DNA of 64,000 bases, taken from Acidobacteriota bacterium (GTDB taxonomy: Bacteria > Acidobacteriota > Blastocatellia > Pyrinomonadales > Pyrinomonadaceae). Within the stretch, counting starts at the first letter, position 1. The number at the start of each line of letters is the position of its first letter. Both the position numbers and the translations under genes were made by a program. The notes beneath the pieces are model-generated. The model was not told where the DNA came from and searched no databases. It saw only the letters and a list, made by a program, of their open reading frames with translations. Below, one piece after another: positions 41,381 to 51,085 of the stretch. The stretch lies in assembly GCA_019639135.1 (NCBI GenBank), contig JAHBSL010000014.1, positions 62,001-126,000 on the forward strand, given 5' to 3'.

Positions 41381-43402
41381 GTGCCTTTCATCGCCATATC
41401 GCATCGCCTTCGTGCCTTCGCCGCGATTCTTATTGCCGTCGCGGGCGTGCTTCTCGCTGCTTGTTCCGAAACTTCCTCGAACTATCAGTTTTGGCGAGTT
41501 TCGACCGCCTATTCATTTGAGAATAAGCTCGCCGAACCGTTTGGCATCGCCTTCCACAAAGGCCGTGTTTACGTAACCGATGGGCAAAATGGCGAGATCC
41601 GGTCATTCGTCCCCGGCGATGGCGAAGTCTCGACAATTAACGGCTTTGACACACCGTCGGGCATCGCCGTCGGCTCTGGTGGCGAGGTTATCGTCGCCGA
41701 TCCCGGCACGAATACGATCAAGCAATTCACATTGGGCAAAGAGCCGTCCGATATCGCGGGCCGTGCCAATGTTCGCGGCTTTGCCGATGGGCTGGCACTC
41801 GAGGCTCTCTTCAATGGCCCGACCGGCGTCGCCGTTTTCCCCGATGGCCGCATCGCTGTTGCCGATACCTACAACGACCGCATCCGCATCATCGAGAACG
41901 GCATTGTCTGGACACTCGCCGGTGCCGAACGCGGGTTCGCCGATGGCAACGGTGCGAACGCCCGATTTGACACCCCGCTCGGCATCGCCGTCTGGCGCGG
42001 AGAAAAGCTGCTCGTCGCTGATTCGGGCAATCGGCGGATCCGCGTGGTCGAGCCGGACGGCAGCGTCTGGACGCTTGCGGGAGACGGCGGCTACGAGCTT
42101 CGCGATGGCATGCCCGCGTCGGCTTCGCTCGTCGGTCCGACCGCGGTCGCGGCCGATGAGGAAGGCCGTATATTCATCGCCGATGGAAACGCCATTCGGG
42201 CGATCGGCCTTCGCTCATTTCCTTATCTCGAAACCATCGCCGGCGGCGAACGCGGCCTCACCGACAGCACGCCCCGGCTCGCTCGCTTTAATCGCCCTTC
42301 GGGACTCGCTTTGCTAGGGCGAACACTCTTCATTGCCGATAGCGACAACGCCGCGGTCAGGATCGTCCATGCCGCAAGGGCCGAAGCGGGGTTAACGATT
42401 TCGAACAGCGCTCAGCCGCTGACCGCCGCAGCGTTTCGCTCACTCCAGCCAGGCCGCTGGCCTTACGACCCGCCCGAGCGGACCCGCGAAATTGCCGGCA
42501 CACTCGGCGAGATCCGCGGCGAGATCATCGACCAAACTTCCGAGGCCTGGTTCCACAACGGGCTCGACATCCCCGGTGCCTACGGCGAAACGGCCCGCTT
42601 TATCCGCGACGAAAAGGTCCTCGACCCGCACGCCGCCGAGAACTTCGGCACCCTTCGTGAACTGCTCCGAATGCCGACCATCGGCTACGTCCACATCCGG
42701 CTCGGCCACGACTCGGACGACCGCCTTTACGATGACCCGCGGTTCTTGTTCGAGTTCGAGCCGGCTTCGGGCAAGCCCATTTCCGTTCGCGTTCCGCGAG
42801 GTGCGAAGTTCAAGGCCGGCGAGCCCGTCGGCACGCTCAACGCGATGAACCACGTCCACCTCATCGCCGGCCGCCCCGGTGCCGAGATGAACGCGCTCGA
42901 TGCCCTGGTCTTGCCCGGCGTTTCGGACTCGATCGCTCCCGTGATCGAAGAAATTCGGCTCTTTGATGAGATCTGGATGGAGATCCCGGCCGGCACCGCC
43001 CTCACTGGTAAGACCCGCGTCGTCGTGAAAGCCTATGACCGCAAGGATGGCAACGCAGAGCGCCGACGCCTCGCTCCATATCGCCTCGGCTATGAGCTGA
43101 TCCCGGCCGCCGATGCCGCGACAGCCAATGACCAAAAGCTTACATCATGGACCATCTCGTTCGAGAAAATGCCCTCGCACCGCGCCGTCAAATTTGCCTA
43201 CGCACCCGGCAGCCGCTCCGGAGCGACCGGCGAGACGATCTTTAACTTCGCCGTCACCAATCGCGTCGATGGCGACACCTTCAGCGAAGGCTTCATCGAT
43301 CCCGCCACGCGCCCGCCCGGCAACTACATCCTCCGCGTCTTTGCCGCCGATTTTTTCGGCAACACCTCCCGAAAGGATCTTCCCGTTACGCTCGGCCGCT
43401 GA
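41381..43402 (+). CDS. Lipoprotein with NHL repeats and a degenerate M23-like domain
   Basis: A 673-residue exported protein starting at GTG 41381. The lipobox is in IAVAGVLLAACSE. Residues 40-330 carry at least five NHL-type propeller repeats (PFGIAFHKGRVYVTDGQNG, VAVFPDGRIAVADTYNDRIR). Residues 370-520 have HNGLDIPG and NHVHLIAG, the two zinc-ligand motifs of M23 peptidases, though the surroundings are unusual. The rest is beta-rich. It may bind and trim cell-wall peptides; that is inference. Confidence 0.7.
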   Translation: MPFIAISHRLRAFAAILIAVAGVLLAACSETSSNYQFWRVSTAYSFENKLAEPFGIAFHKGRVYVTDGQNGEIRSFVPGDGEVSTINGFDTPSGIAVGSGGEVIVADPGTNTIKQFTLGKEPSDIAGRANVRGFADGLALEALFNGPTGVAVFPDGRIAVADTYNDRIRIIENGIVWTLAGAERGFADGNGANARFDTPLGIAVWRGEKLLVADSGNRRIRVVEPDGSVWTLAGDGGYELRDGMPASASLVGPTAVAADEEGRIFIADGNAIRAIGLRSFPYLETIAGGERGLTDSTPRLARFNRPSGLALLGRTLFIADSDNAAVRIVHAARAEAGLTISNSAQPLTAAAFRSLQPGRWPYDPPERTREIAGTLGEIRGEIIDQTSEAWFHNGLDIPGAYGETARFIRDEKVLDPHAAENFGTLRELLRMPTIGYVHIRLGHDSDDRLYDDPRFLFEFEPASGKPISVRVPRGAKFKAGEPVGTLNAMNHVHLIAGRPGAEMNALDALVLPGVSDSIAPVIEEIRLFDEIWMEIPAGTALTGKTRVVVKAYDRKDGNAERRRLAPYRLGYELIPAADAATANDQKLTSWTISFEKMPSHRAVKFAYAPGSRSGATGETIFNFAVTNRVDGDTFSEGFIDPATRPPGNYILRVFAADFFGNTSRKDLPVTLGR

Positions 43403-43457
43403 AAACCATTTTTCCGGTTCGGCCTAACAGCGTTTCGGTAGTAGTTTCTGAGTTCCT

Positions 43458-44264
43458 TTGAATTCAGTCTATAATCTCCCATTCGCGGTCCCTTACAACG
43501 TGATCCTCGAAATCCTTACAAAACTACGTGCCGATCTTGCCGTTTTGGACGGCAAAGTTTTGGTCGCCCTGATCTACACGGCGTTCGGGCTGACCTGTAT
43601 CTACTATTTTAAAGATCAACCGGCTGTCGCCGCTTTTCTTAAGGGCACAATCGTTGAGAACTTTGGCCGTTGGATCGCCTATTCGCCGGACAACAACCTG
43701 CCCGGCCTCGGTTGGTGGGTCTTCGTCGTAACGGTGTTCTATTTCGTCGTTCCGGCCGCGATCATTAAGCTGCTCTGGCGGGCCGATCTTCGCGATTTCG
43801 GGCTGCGGCTACGCATCGAACCAGGCTTCTGGAAGCTCCTGGCTTTTTCATCGGCGATAATGCTTCCGCTTGTTTACCTGATGTCGCTGACCGAGGGCTT
43901 TGCGGCGAAGTACCCATTTTTGCAGATCTACAACGGAGAACCTTACATCGGCGGGACGCTCGTCGCGTGGGAACTGATATACTTTGTGCAGTTCTTTGGT
44001 CTCGAATTTTTCTTTCGCGGGTTTCTGGTGCACAGCCTAAAACCGACGCTCGGGCTCTATTCGATCTTTGTGATGACCGTGCCGTATTGCATGATCCACT
44101 TCAGCAAACCGATGCCTGAAACGCTCGCCGCCATCGCCGCAGGCATCTTTCTCGGCTGGCTAAGCTACAAAAATGGCAGCATCTGGCTCGGTTTAATTTT
44201 GCACTGCATGGTCGCATTTTCAATGGACATCTTCGCCCTCCACGCAAAAGGTTTGTTGTTTTAG
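43458..44264 (+). CDS. CPBP-family intramembrane protease-like protein
   Basis: A 268-residue membrane protein with about seven helices. The CPBP (Abi) motifs are visible: EFFFRGF for motif 1, MIHFSKPMPE for motif 2 and LHCMVAF for motif 3. Motif 1 normally has two adjacent glutamates; here the first is Leu (GLEFFFRG), so activity is uncertain. It starts at TTG 43458, or at GTG 43500; neither has a clear ribosome site. Confidence 0.75.
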   Translation: MNSVYNLPFAVPYNVILEILTKLRADLAVLDGKVLVALIYTAFGLTCIYYFKDQPAVAAFLKGTIVENFGRWIAYSPDNNLPGLGWWVFVVTVFYFVVPAAIIKLLWRADLRDFGLRLRIEPGFWKLLAFSSAIMLPLVYLMSLTEGFAAKYPFLQIYNGEPYIGGTLVAWELIYFVQFFGLEFFFRGFLVHSLKPTLGLYSIFVMTVPYCMIHFSKPMPETLAAIAAGIFLGWLSYKNGSIWLGLILHCMVAFSMDIFALHAKGLLF

Positions 44265-44273
44265 AGTGTTTGT

Positions 44274-44393
44274 TCAACGCGAAGTCGCAAGGTTGCAAAG
44301 ACGCGAAGGTTATTGGCGAATTTTTCGATGATCCAAATGACGTCGCACAACGACCGAACGCCCTTTGCGTCTTCGCGACTTTGCGTTAAAAAT
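44274..44393. repeat. Inverted repeat upstream of ruvB
   Basis: AACGCGAAGTCGCAAGGTTG (continuing CAAAGACGCGAAGG) on the left and the inverse of AACGCAAAGTCGCGAAGACG on the right. It ends 8 bp before the ruvB start codon. Related GACGCRAAG units are repeated within each arm. Confidence 0.7.
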
Positions 44394-44400
44394 TAGTTAC

Positions 44401-45441
44401 GTGACAACAGCCGCAATTATCGATATCCGCAATGAGACACTCTCGCCCGATGAATCGAAGTTCGAGGCGAGCCTGCGGCCTGCTCATTTGGCCGAGTACA
44501 TCGGCCAGAAGAAGGTCAAAGATAATCTTCGTGTCTTTATGAAGGCGGCCTTGAAGCGGCGCGAGGCTCTCGATCATATTCTGCTCACCGGCCCGCCGGG
44601 CGTCGGCAAGACGACGCTTTCGAACATCGTCGCCAACGAAATGGGCTCGGCACTTAAATCCACCGCCGGCCCGATCATCGAAAAAGCCGGCGACCTCGCG
44701 GCGATCCTGACCAACCTCGAAGAAGGCGACGTGCTGTTCATCGACGAGATCCACCGGCTCAATCCGGCGATCGAGGAAATTCTCTATCCGGCGATGGAGG
44801 ATTACTCGCTCGATCTAATGATCGGCCAGGGAACGGCTGCCCGTTCGATCAAGCTCGAACTGCCGAAATTTACGCTGGTCGGAGCAACGACGCGACCGGG
44901 CTTGATAACGGCGCCGCTCCGCGGCCGTTTTGGCATCATCTTTCATCTCGACTTTTACGGCATCGCCGAGCTTCAGCAGATCGTCGAACGTTCGGCTCGC
45001 ATCCTCAACGTCGGCATCGACGCCACCGGCTCGAACGAGATCGCCCGCCGTTCGCGTGGAACGCCGCGAATCGCCAATCGCCTGCTCCGCCGCGTACGAG
45101 ATTATGCCGAGGTGGACCACGACGGCAACATCACCGAACACGTCGCGAATGACGCTCTGAACCGGATGGAGGTCGATACCTTCGGCCTTGATGAAATGGA
45201 CCGCAAGCTCCTTTTGACCATAATCGAAAAGTTCGATGGCGGCCCGGTCGGCCTCGGGACTATTTGCGCCGCACTCCACGAGGAAAAGGACTCGATCGAG
45301 GAGATAATCGAGCCCTATCTTCTCCAGATCGGCTTCCTCAACCGCACGCCCCGCGGCCGGATGGCGACCCGCCTTGCCTACGAACATTTCGGCATCGATC
45401 CGGCAGGCAAGCCGGCCGAGTCGCCAACGCTTTTTACCTAA
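44401..45441 (+). CDS. ruvB: Holliday junction DNA helicase RuvB
   Basis: A 346-residue AAA+ motor for branch migration with RuvA. Walker A is GPPGVGKT (64-71), Walker B LFIDEIHR, then the sensor GATTRPG and arginine finger LRGRFG. The C-terminal winged helix ends [15 protein letters not shown] (here [18 protein letters not shown]). GTG 44401 is preferred; the longer frame reaches into the inverted repeat. ruvA and ruvC are not in the window. Confidence 0.96.
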   Translation: MTTAAIIDIRNETLSPDESKFEASLRPAHLAEYIGQKKVKDNLRVFMKAALKRREALDHILLTGPPGVGKTTLSNIVANEMGSALKSTAGPIIEKAGDLAAILTNLEEGDVLFIDEIHRLNPAIEEILYPAMEDYSLDLMIGQGTAARSIKLELPKFTLVGATTRPGLITAPLRGRFGIIFHLDFYGIAELQQIVERSARILNVGIDATGSNEIARRSRGTPRIANRLLRRVRDYAEVDHDGNITEHVANDALNRMEVDTFGLDEMDRKLLLTIIEKFDGGPVGLGTICAALHEEKDSIEEIIEPYLLQIGFLNRTPRGRMATRLAYEHFGIDPAGKPAESPTLFT

Positions 45442-45524
45442 GCCGGACAACGTACAAGCAACCGTCGCATCATACCCAAGCGGCGATTCTTTACGAACGG
45501 CTGCCCTTCCCCCATAATTTCATT

Positions 45525-47180
45525 ATGCGAAAGACAATTTTTGCGGCGTTTTTTCTTGCTGCGGCCGGCGTGTCCGCGGCATTTGGCCAAAATCGGTTCG
45601 AGGGATATAACTTGGTCGTCGATGTTCCGACATCGCAGCGGGCACCCGCCTGCGCGGTCCGCTACGTACCGGCGAATACGATAATCACGATCACCGATCT
45701 CGACCGGGCGACCCCGATGGACATCAAGCCATGTGCCGGTTCAGGAACAACGATCGTCCAGAGTTCGGCCGGGAGCGTGACCTTCCGTGCGAATGCCTCG
45801 ACCAATAAATGGTGCTTTACCGGAGCCGACAAGCGGTACAGAATCACATTGACAGGCGACCAGTTCGCCGGCACCGTCAGCTACGATTGGATCGCCGAAC
45901 CCGATCCGCGAGAGGCCGGCTTCTTCAATATCCGCGACTTCGGCGCGGTCGGCGACGGCCGGACCGATGACACGAACGCCTTCCGAAGTGCGATGGCCTT
46001 TATCGCCTCGCGCAATGGCGGCACGGTCAGGGTTCCCGATGGCGAGTACATCGTTACCGGACCGATCGCATTGCCTTCGGGCATCACACTTGAAGGCTCG
46101 ACCGGGCTTCACTCGATGGCCTCGACAAGCGACATCCCGCGGCAAAATCCGGTCCGCATAACGCTCGACGGGGCGAACCGCTCGCTCTTCCGTATCGGTG
46201 AATGCGTTGAGAACGTCACGCTTCGCAACATCGAGTTCTACGCCCGTTCGAACAACAATACCAACGGGCTTGAGGCCATCGGAGCCTATAATTCGTCACA
46301 AGGTTTCGTCGCCGACCACGTCATCTTCCACGGCTTCAACCGCGGGATAAATGCCTACGGGCTGCCGCAGACGAACCTGAACTGGCAGTTCGATTACGTC
46401 AAGATCATCAACAGCCGGTTCATCTACAACCGCGATACCGGCATCTTCGTCAATTCGCGGAACACCGACTGGAAGATCGAGGGCTGCTTGTTCCTCAATC
46501 CTCGAAGGCAGGCCGGCCAGGCCGCCAACTCGATGCACTTCGAACGCGTCGGGATGGTCATCGTTCAGGACACCTTCGGCGGTGGCTTCACCAACGCGCT
46601 CGGCGGGACGTTCATCAATATCCTCGATAGCGGCAGCCTGACTATCATCGGCTCGCAGACCGAGGCGATGACCAATTCGCTGGTGTACAACGACGTCCAA
46701 AATCCGCTAGCCGGCGATTATTCCTATCCGATCACGATCGTTAACTCGATCTTCGAGCACCCGATGATCTTCAAGGCTCGGCGGACGCTCGTCTCGACCG
46801 GAAACCTCTATGGGGCGAGGACGTTTCAGGCAGACGACCGCGTCCGGGTCTATTCTACCGGCGACCGATTTTGTTTTGACGGTTTCATACTCGGCTGCAC
46901 CGGCGGCACGCCGAACAACTTCGACAAGGCGACCGTGATCTTCATGACCGGCCAGCCCGGCGAAGGCCAGCTCCGCGGCCACCCGACATATTTCGGCACC
47001 GATGTCCGCTTTGGTGCACCGGTCCAGATGCCGAGCCTTCAGCAGAACGCACTGCCGGCCGCCGCCGAGAACGGCACGATGGTCTATTGCCAAAACTGCC
47101 GCCGCAACACGACGCCCTGCCAGGCGGGCGGCACCGGAGCACCCGCGATGCGCGTCGCGGGCCAATGGAGCTGTTTGTAA
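45525..47180 (+). CDS. Secreted parallel beta-helix protein (pectate-lyase-3-like)
   Basis: A 551-residue protein from ATG 45525 (MRKTIFAAFFLAAAGVSAAF, signal peptide). After a short N-terminal domain, FNIRDFGAVGDGRTDDTNAF marks the start of a pectate-lyase-3/GH28-type right-handed beta-helix. Rungs with NVTLRNIEFYARSNNNTNG and IINSRFIYNRDTGIFVNSRN follow. Probably binds or cleaves a polysaccharide. Catalytic residues are not clear. Four cysteines at the C-terminus (YCQNCRRNTTPC, SC) may form disulfides. Confidence 0.82.
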   Translation: MRKTIFAAFFLAAAGVSAAFGQNRFEGYNLVVDVPTSQRAPACAVRYVPANTIITITDLDRATPMDIKPCAGSGTTIVQSSAGSVTFRANASTNKWCFTGADKRYRITLTGDQFAGTVSYDWIAEPDPREAGFFNIRDFGAVGDGRTDDTNAFRSAMAFIASRNGGTVRVPDGEYIVTGPIALPSGITLEGSTGLHSMASTSDIPRQNPVRITLDGANRSLFRIGECVENVTLRNIEFYARSNNNTNGLEAIGAYNSSQGFVADHVIFHGFNRGINAYGLPQTNLNWQFDYVKIINSRFIYNRDTGIFVNSRNTDWKIEGCLFLNPRRQAGQAANSMHFERVGMVIVQDTFGGGFTNALGGTFINILDSGSLTIIGSQTEAMTNSLVYNDVQNPLAGDYSYPITIVNSIFEHPMIFKARRTLVSTGNLYGARTFQADDRVRVYSTGDRFCFDGFILGCTGGTPNNFDKATVIFMTGQPGEGQLRGHPTYFGTDVRFGAPVQMPSLQQNALPAAAENGTMVYCQNCRRNTTPCQAGGTGAPAMRVAGQWSCL

Positions 47181-47204
47181 GGTAATCTGTGGAAGCCCGA
47201 AACG

Positions 47205-47325
47205 AAGCTGTCAGTAAAGCGGTTCCGATCTGTGTGTTAGGTTTTTCTTCTGTGGGTCCTGTGGTCTTCCCGATTAGGTAACGGAAAAGAACACAGAATC
47301 CACAGAACCAAGACACAGGAACGAA
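47205..47325. repeat. Inverted repeat between convergent genes
   Basis: TTCTTCTGTGGGTCCTGTGG on the left faces the inverse of TTCTGTGGATTCTGTGTTC on the right. It occupies most of the gap between the beta-helix gene and the M48 peptidase gene and may help end transcription from both sides. Confidence 0.55.
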
Positions 47326-47348
47326 GGGTCTGACGACTGCGCCTTCAC

Positions 47349-48332
47349 TTATGCGTGCTGGAGCACTTTTTCGTATTCGCCGCTTTCGGTCCATTTCAGT
47401 ATTTCTGAAACACGCCAGATCGGGAAAGGGTGCGAGAGCCCGGCATTGATGATGTCTGCCCAGAACTTATCGAGCTTGCTGTGGTCGTAGTTCTTTTGGA
47501 ACTCGCGGGCCTGCTCGAGAAAAAGCTCATAGTTGATCTTTGAGGCAAATGTGCCGCCGGCCAGCTTCATCATCGTCCGCCCGATGACATGAGGGTCCTG
47601 AACAACGAGCTGCGCCGCCCGGTCGCATGAAAGCTCTGCCCGCCGCATCCACGCAAGCAATGCTCCCCGCATCGAAGCTGTCAGTAATTCCTTGAGGATT
47701 CCCGCGATCGGCAGCGAGGCAAGCGGTATCGTCGCGATGGCGAGGATAAGCTGAGCCGCCGTCAAGTAAAGCACGTGCTCGGCATGAATATGCCCGACCT
47801 CGTGGGCGATGACGGCCAGCGTTTCTTCCTCATTTAGCCGCTCGATCAGCGACGAATGAAGCACGATGATCGGCTTTTCAACGCCGCCGGTGAAGGCGTT
47901 TACGATCGGGTTCTGTTGGATGTAAAGGTCCGGTGCGGCAACACCGAGCGTTGCACAGGCGACCTGGAGCTTTGCGTAAAGATCGGGACACTGCTTTGGC
48001 GTTACCTTCACTGCACTCGCCATGAAAGTCACGCGGATCGCCGATTCGCCCGTAACCTCAAGCAGCTTTTTGACCGCCGTGTCGATGCCTGGGATCGCCC
48101 GAAGGGCCGCAAGAGCCTTGCTGTCCGCCGGATGAATATAGTCGTGCTTGCCGAGGTTGGCCCATTTCTTGTGAGGCTCGTTTGAGAGCGGCAGCTTACA
48201 CTTGCCGCAGTTCGCTTCGTTGTTCCTGTAGCCTTGCTTCACCGCGTTCTTTTGCCCGCAGTAACGGCAACGCACGGAAAAGCTCTTGATGATCGCCGCC
48301 GGTTCGTCCGAATCCGCTTTCTTTTTTGCCAT
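47349..48332 (-). CDS. M48-family metallopeptidase with zinc ribbon
   Basis: A 327-residue protein. A zinc ribbon is at C22, C25, C42 and C45. The catalytic HEVGH is at residues 177-181 (VIAHEVGHIHAEHVLYL) and the third ligand is likely in the RRAELSCDRAAQL helix. Hydrophobic helices follow the HEVGH motif (LILAIATIPLASLPIAGI). Such proteases cut membrane or misfolded proteins. Confidence 0.88.
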   Translation of the reverse strand: MAKKKADSDEPAAIIKSFSVRCRYCGQKNAVKQGYRNNEANCGKCKLPLSNEPHKKWANLGKHDYIHPADSKALAALRAIPGIDTAVKKLLEVTGESAIRVTFMASAVKVTPKQCPDLYAKLQVACATLGVAAPDLYIQQNPIVNAFTGGVEKPIIVLHSSLIERLNEEETLAVIAHEVGHIHAEHVLYLTAAQLILAIATIPLASLPIAGILKELLTASMRGALLAWMRRAELSCDRAAQLVVQDPHVIGRTMMKLAGGTFASKINYELFLEQAREFQKNYDHSKLDKFWADIINAGLSHPFPIWRVSEILKWTESGEYEKVLQHA

Positions 48333-48473
48333 AACTAGAAGTTTAGAGTAGTTGCTCGGCTCTATTCAAACCGTTTCCTCGCCGGATTTACGAATTACAG
48401 TGGATTAAGTTTAAACTTACTGAACATAAGGCTCTGTTATCTTCGTAACTTTTGTTCAGAATGGAGGCAAGGA

Positions 48474-48803
48474 ATGCAGCGAAGAATGATCTATACCACC
48501 ACCGATTCGATACCCGGACGCGAGGTCGCAGAGATCCTCGGCGTCGTCACGGGAAATGTAGTGCAGACTAAACACATCGGCAAAGATATTTTTGCAGGCC
48601 TCAAGTCCATTGTCGGCGGCGAGATCTCGGGTTATTCCGAAATGCTAACCGAAGCCCGCCAAACCGCGATCAGCCGAATGGTAAAGGCCGCATTGGAACT
48701 CGATGCGGACGCCGTCATCTGCCTGCGGTTTACGACCAGCTCGATAATGACCAACGCTTCCGAAGTCCTCGCCTATGGGACTGCCGTTAAGCTAAAGGGC
48801 TGA
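48474..48803 (+). CDS. YbjQ-family (UPF0145) heavy-metal-binding-domain protein
   Basis: A 109-residue protein with the family motifs TTTDSIPGREVAEILGVVTG, FAGLKSIVGGEISGYSEML and ALELDADAVICLRF. Function in the cell is unknown; structures are pentameric. GGAGG lies upstream of ATG 48474. Its 3' end overlaps the convergent rlmD end by 17 bp. Confidence 0.9.
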   Translation: MQRRMIYTTTDSIPGREVAEILGVVTGNVVQTKHIGKDIFAGLKSIVGGEISGYSEMLTEARQTAISRMVKAALELDADAVICLRFTTSSIMTNASEVLAYGTAVKLKG

Positions 48804-49980
48804 TCAATCGGGCGACCGTTTCAACGTGGTGCGTCTGCGGGAAGAGGTCGATCGCGGTTATCTTTTCGATGCGGTAACCGTTCTCGACAAAACGCTTTAG
48901 ATCACGGGCAAGCACCGACGGCTCGCACGAGACATAAGAGACAACTCGCGGGTTCAAAGCGATCAGATTCATTATAGTATCCGCTTCCGTCCCGGCCCGC
49001 GGCGGGTCGAGCAGGACCAGATCGACGCCGGCGAGGTCGCTCTCCGCCAAAAACCTTCGCACCGGTTCCGCCACGAACTCGACGTTACCAAGCCCAGCCG
49101 TCTCTGCGTTCCGGTTGGCAAATTCGACGGCAAAACGATTGTCCTCAACACCGATCACCCGCTCGAACCGGCGTGCCAGCGGTAACGTGAAAAGCCCGAC
49201 GCCGGAATACAGATCGAGCGCTAATGACCCTGATTCATCTCCGATCGCCGTCGCGACCAACCGCTCGATCTGAAAGCGGTTTCCCTGAAAAAATGTCCGT
49301 GCGGAAAATGCGAACCGCTTGCCCGCCGCATCAAGCCAAACCTCTTTGGTCGGCTCAAGCAGTTCTGCTGAAAACGACGAAACCTCGCCTCCGAGGCCGC
49401 AGGCGGAGTCGATCTGTATGTTCGTCTGCTTGGGGTCGATCCGGTGAAGGCTGTCGCGGAGCCTCGACATCTCCTGCTGAAGTTCGGGAACAATTACCGG
49501 GCAGGAACGGACATCGATCAAGTCGCGCGAGTTCCGTTTGAAATAACCGATCATTCCCCGCCCGGCATCGGCGTGCCACTGGGCGCGAAGCCGATAGCCG
49601 AAAGGCTCGGGACAGCCGATCATCTCAATTTCGGGAATCGGGTCGAGCTTTGCAATCCGGCGGAGGCAATCGGCGATGATCGCCCGTTTTGCCTCAAGCT
49701 GGGCCGCGTAATTCATTTGCTGAAGATCGCAGCCGCCGCAGGACCCGAAATATTCGCAAGGCGGGGCGATGCGGTCCGGCGATGGCTCCAGCACCTCCTC
49801 GATCTCGGCGAAAACGGCATTTCCCTTCACCCGCGAGACCACGACGCGGACCAGATCGCCCGCCGCCGCCAGCGAAACAAAGATCGGCGTTCGCCCGGCG
49901 AAGCCGAGTCCAAAGCCGCGGGGAACGATCTTCTCAATGCGAACGTCCAGCCGCTCGCCCACGCATAATTCTTTGCTCAA
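48787..49980 (-). CDS. rlmD: 23S rRNA (uracil-5-)-methyltransferase RlmD-type
   Basis: A 397-residue SAM-dependent methyltransferase. A TRAM domain covers residues 1-65. The 4Fe-4S cysteines are C75, C81, C84 and C160 (PPCEYFGSCGGCDLQQ; DVRSCPVI). The SAM motif is LALDLYSGVGLFTLPLA and the catalytic cysteine is in VSYVSCEPSVLARDL. It is most like RlmD (U1939), but RlmC and TrmA relatives are close. Its start overlaps the upstream gene by 4 bp. Confidence 0.88.
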   Translation of the reverse strand: MSKELCVGERLDVRIEKIVPRGFGLGFAGRTPIFVSLAAAGDLVRVVVSRVKGNAVFAEIEEVLEPSPDRIAPPCEYFGSCGGCDLQQMNYAAQLEAKRAIIADCLRRIAKLDPIPEIEMIGCPEPFGYRLRAQWHADAGRGMIGYFKRNSRDLIDVRSCPVIVPELQQEMSRLRDSLHRIDPKQTNIQIDSACGLGGEVSSFSAELLEPTKEVWLDAAGKRFAFSARTFFQGNRFQIERLVATAIGDESGSLALDLYSGVGLFTLPLARRFERVIGVEDNRFAVEFANRNAETAGLGNVEFVAEPVRRFLAESDLAGVDLVLLDPPRAGTEADTIMNLIALNPRVVSYVSCEPSVLARDLKRFVENGYRIEKITAIDLFPQTHHVETVARLISPLA

Positions 49981-50312
49981 GCTGCGTTCTCTACCTCGAT
50001 CTCAATGCCGCCGACAATGCCGGCAAGGATGTTATAGATAACCGCCCCGAGGGCACCGCCGATGAATGCTATCACAGTGTACATTATCGGTATCGCGATC
50101 ATCACCACGATCCCCATCACAATTCCGCCGCCGCCGAGTGCAAGAGCACCTTCGCTGCTCTGGCCCGAGGCACCGGCCGCCCCGATCAACGAGAAGACGA
50201 TGATGAAAAGCCCGTAGGGTATCGCGATCAAAAGGCTAATGATGAAGGCCATCACCGCATACATCTTCGCGACGGACAGAACCCCGAGTTTCTTGATCCT
50301 AAGTTTGTTCAT
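49977..50312 (-). CDS. DUF3566-like membrane protein
   Basis: A 111-residue protein from ATG 50312 (MNKLRIKKLGVLSVAKMYAV). Two hydrophobic hairpins (AFIISLLIAIPYGLFIIVFS; IVMGIVVMIAIPIMYTVIAF) flank a glycine-rich loop. The KLGVLSVAKMYA start is typical of DUF3566-like proteins. Coupled to rlmD by a 4-bp overlap. Confidence 0.68.
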   Translation of the reverse strand: MNKLRIKKLGVLSVAKMYAVMAFIISLLIAIPYGLFIIVFSLIGAAGASGQSSEGALALGGGGIVMGIVVMIAIPIMYTVIAFIGGALGAVIYNILAGIVGGIEIEVENAA

Positions 50313-50383
50313 TTTTTGCTCCGGAAACAGAAATTGGGACGCCTGCTTGTTTAGCACAGTTTCCGGGCAATTGAAAACTCAGG

Positions 50384-51085
50384 CTATTTTTCAGGCTTGA
50401 TACCGAAGTCGGCTTCGGCCATTACTTTGCGGAAAGTTACGAGGTCGGCGGGCTTGGAATAGCTCAGCGTAAACAGCAATGCAACACCGCGGCGGACCGT
50501 AACGTACATCCGCTTTTTCCCTGCATTGTTCTCGGTATCGATAAAGGCGAATTGATTGCGTCCAAGCTGCTCGGCCTGTGTCTCCGAGTATTTGAGGTTC
50601 GGCGGCAACTTCGCCGCGGCAAACTGGCTCCGCATCAGGTCAACGTAATCGACAGCGTCCTTCACCTGCGGAACGGTGCTCAGGTCCTCGACGGCGACGC
50701 GCACAATGGCATTATCCGACGAACCCGGCATCGCCCGAAAGGCCGTGACGAGCACTCGGACACGCTCAAGAGCTCGCTCAAGTTGGATCTGATCGATCCG
50801 CCCGATGCTCTCCGGTGCCTTCAGCCCGATGTCGATGCCCTGCGATTTGAGATAGTCTTCGAAATCATCCCCCGGAATAATCCATTCGTCCGGAAACGTG
50901 ATGCGGAATCCAAGCTCAGCATTCATATAGGTTCGGCCACTGACTCCGCTGACTGCCGTTTCCGGCTTCTCTGCCGGCGGGACTTCCTTCACCGGGACGC
51001 CCGGCGGGATCGGGCTTCCCTGGCCGAATGCAGCCGATGAAACTACCATCAAAACTATTGCCAATGAAATATCTCGTGCGGTCAT
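50384..51085 (-). CDS. Secreted protein, unknown function
   Basis: A 233-residue protein with signal peptide MTARDISLAIVLMVVSSAAF. The mature part starts proline-rich, then TYMNAELGFRITFPDEWIIP resembles the start of PsbP/MOG1-like secreted folds. No catalytic site. Its start overlaps the upstream gene stop by 4 bp, so the two form one operon. Confidence 0.68.
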   Translation of the reverse strand: MTARDISLAIVLMVVSSAAFGQGSPIPPGVPVKEVPPAEKPETAVSGVSGRTYMNAELGFRITFPDEWIIPGDDFEDYLKSQGIDIGLKAPESIGRIDQIQLERALERVRVLVTAFRAMPGSSDNAIVRVAVEDLSTVPQVKDAVDYVDLMRSQFAAAKLPPNLKYSETQAEQLGRNQFAFIDTENNAGKKRMYVTVRRGVALLFTLSYSKPADLVTFRKVMAEADFGIKPEK

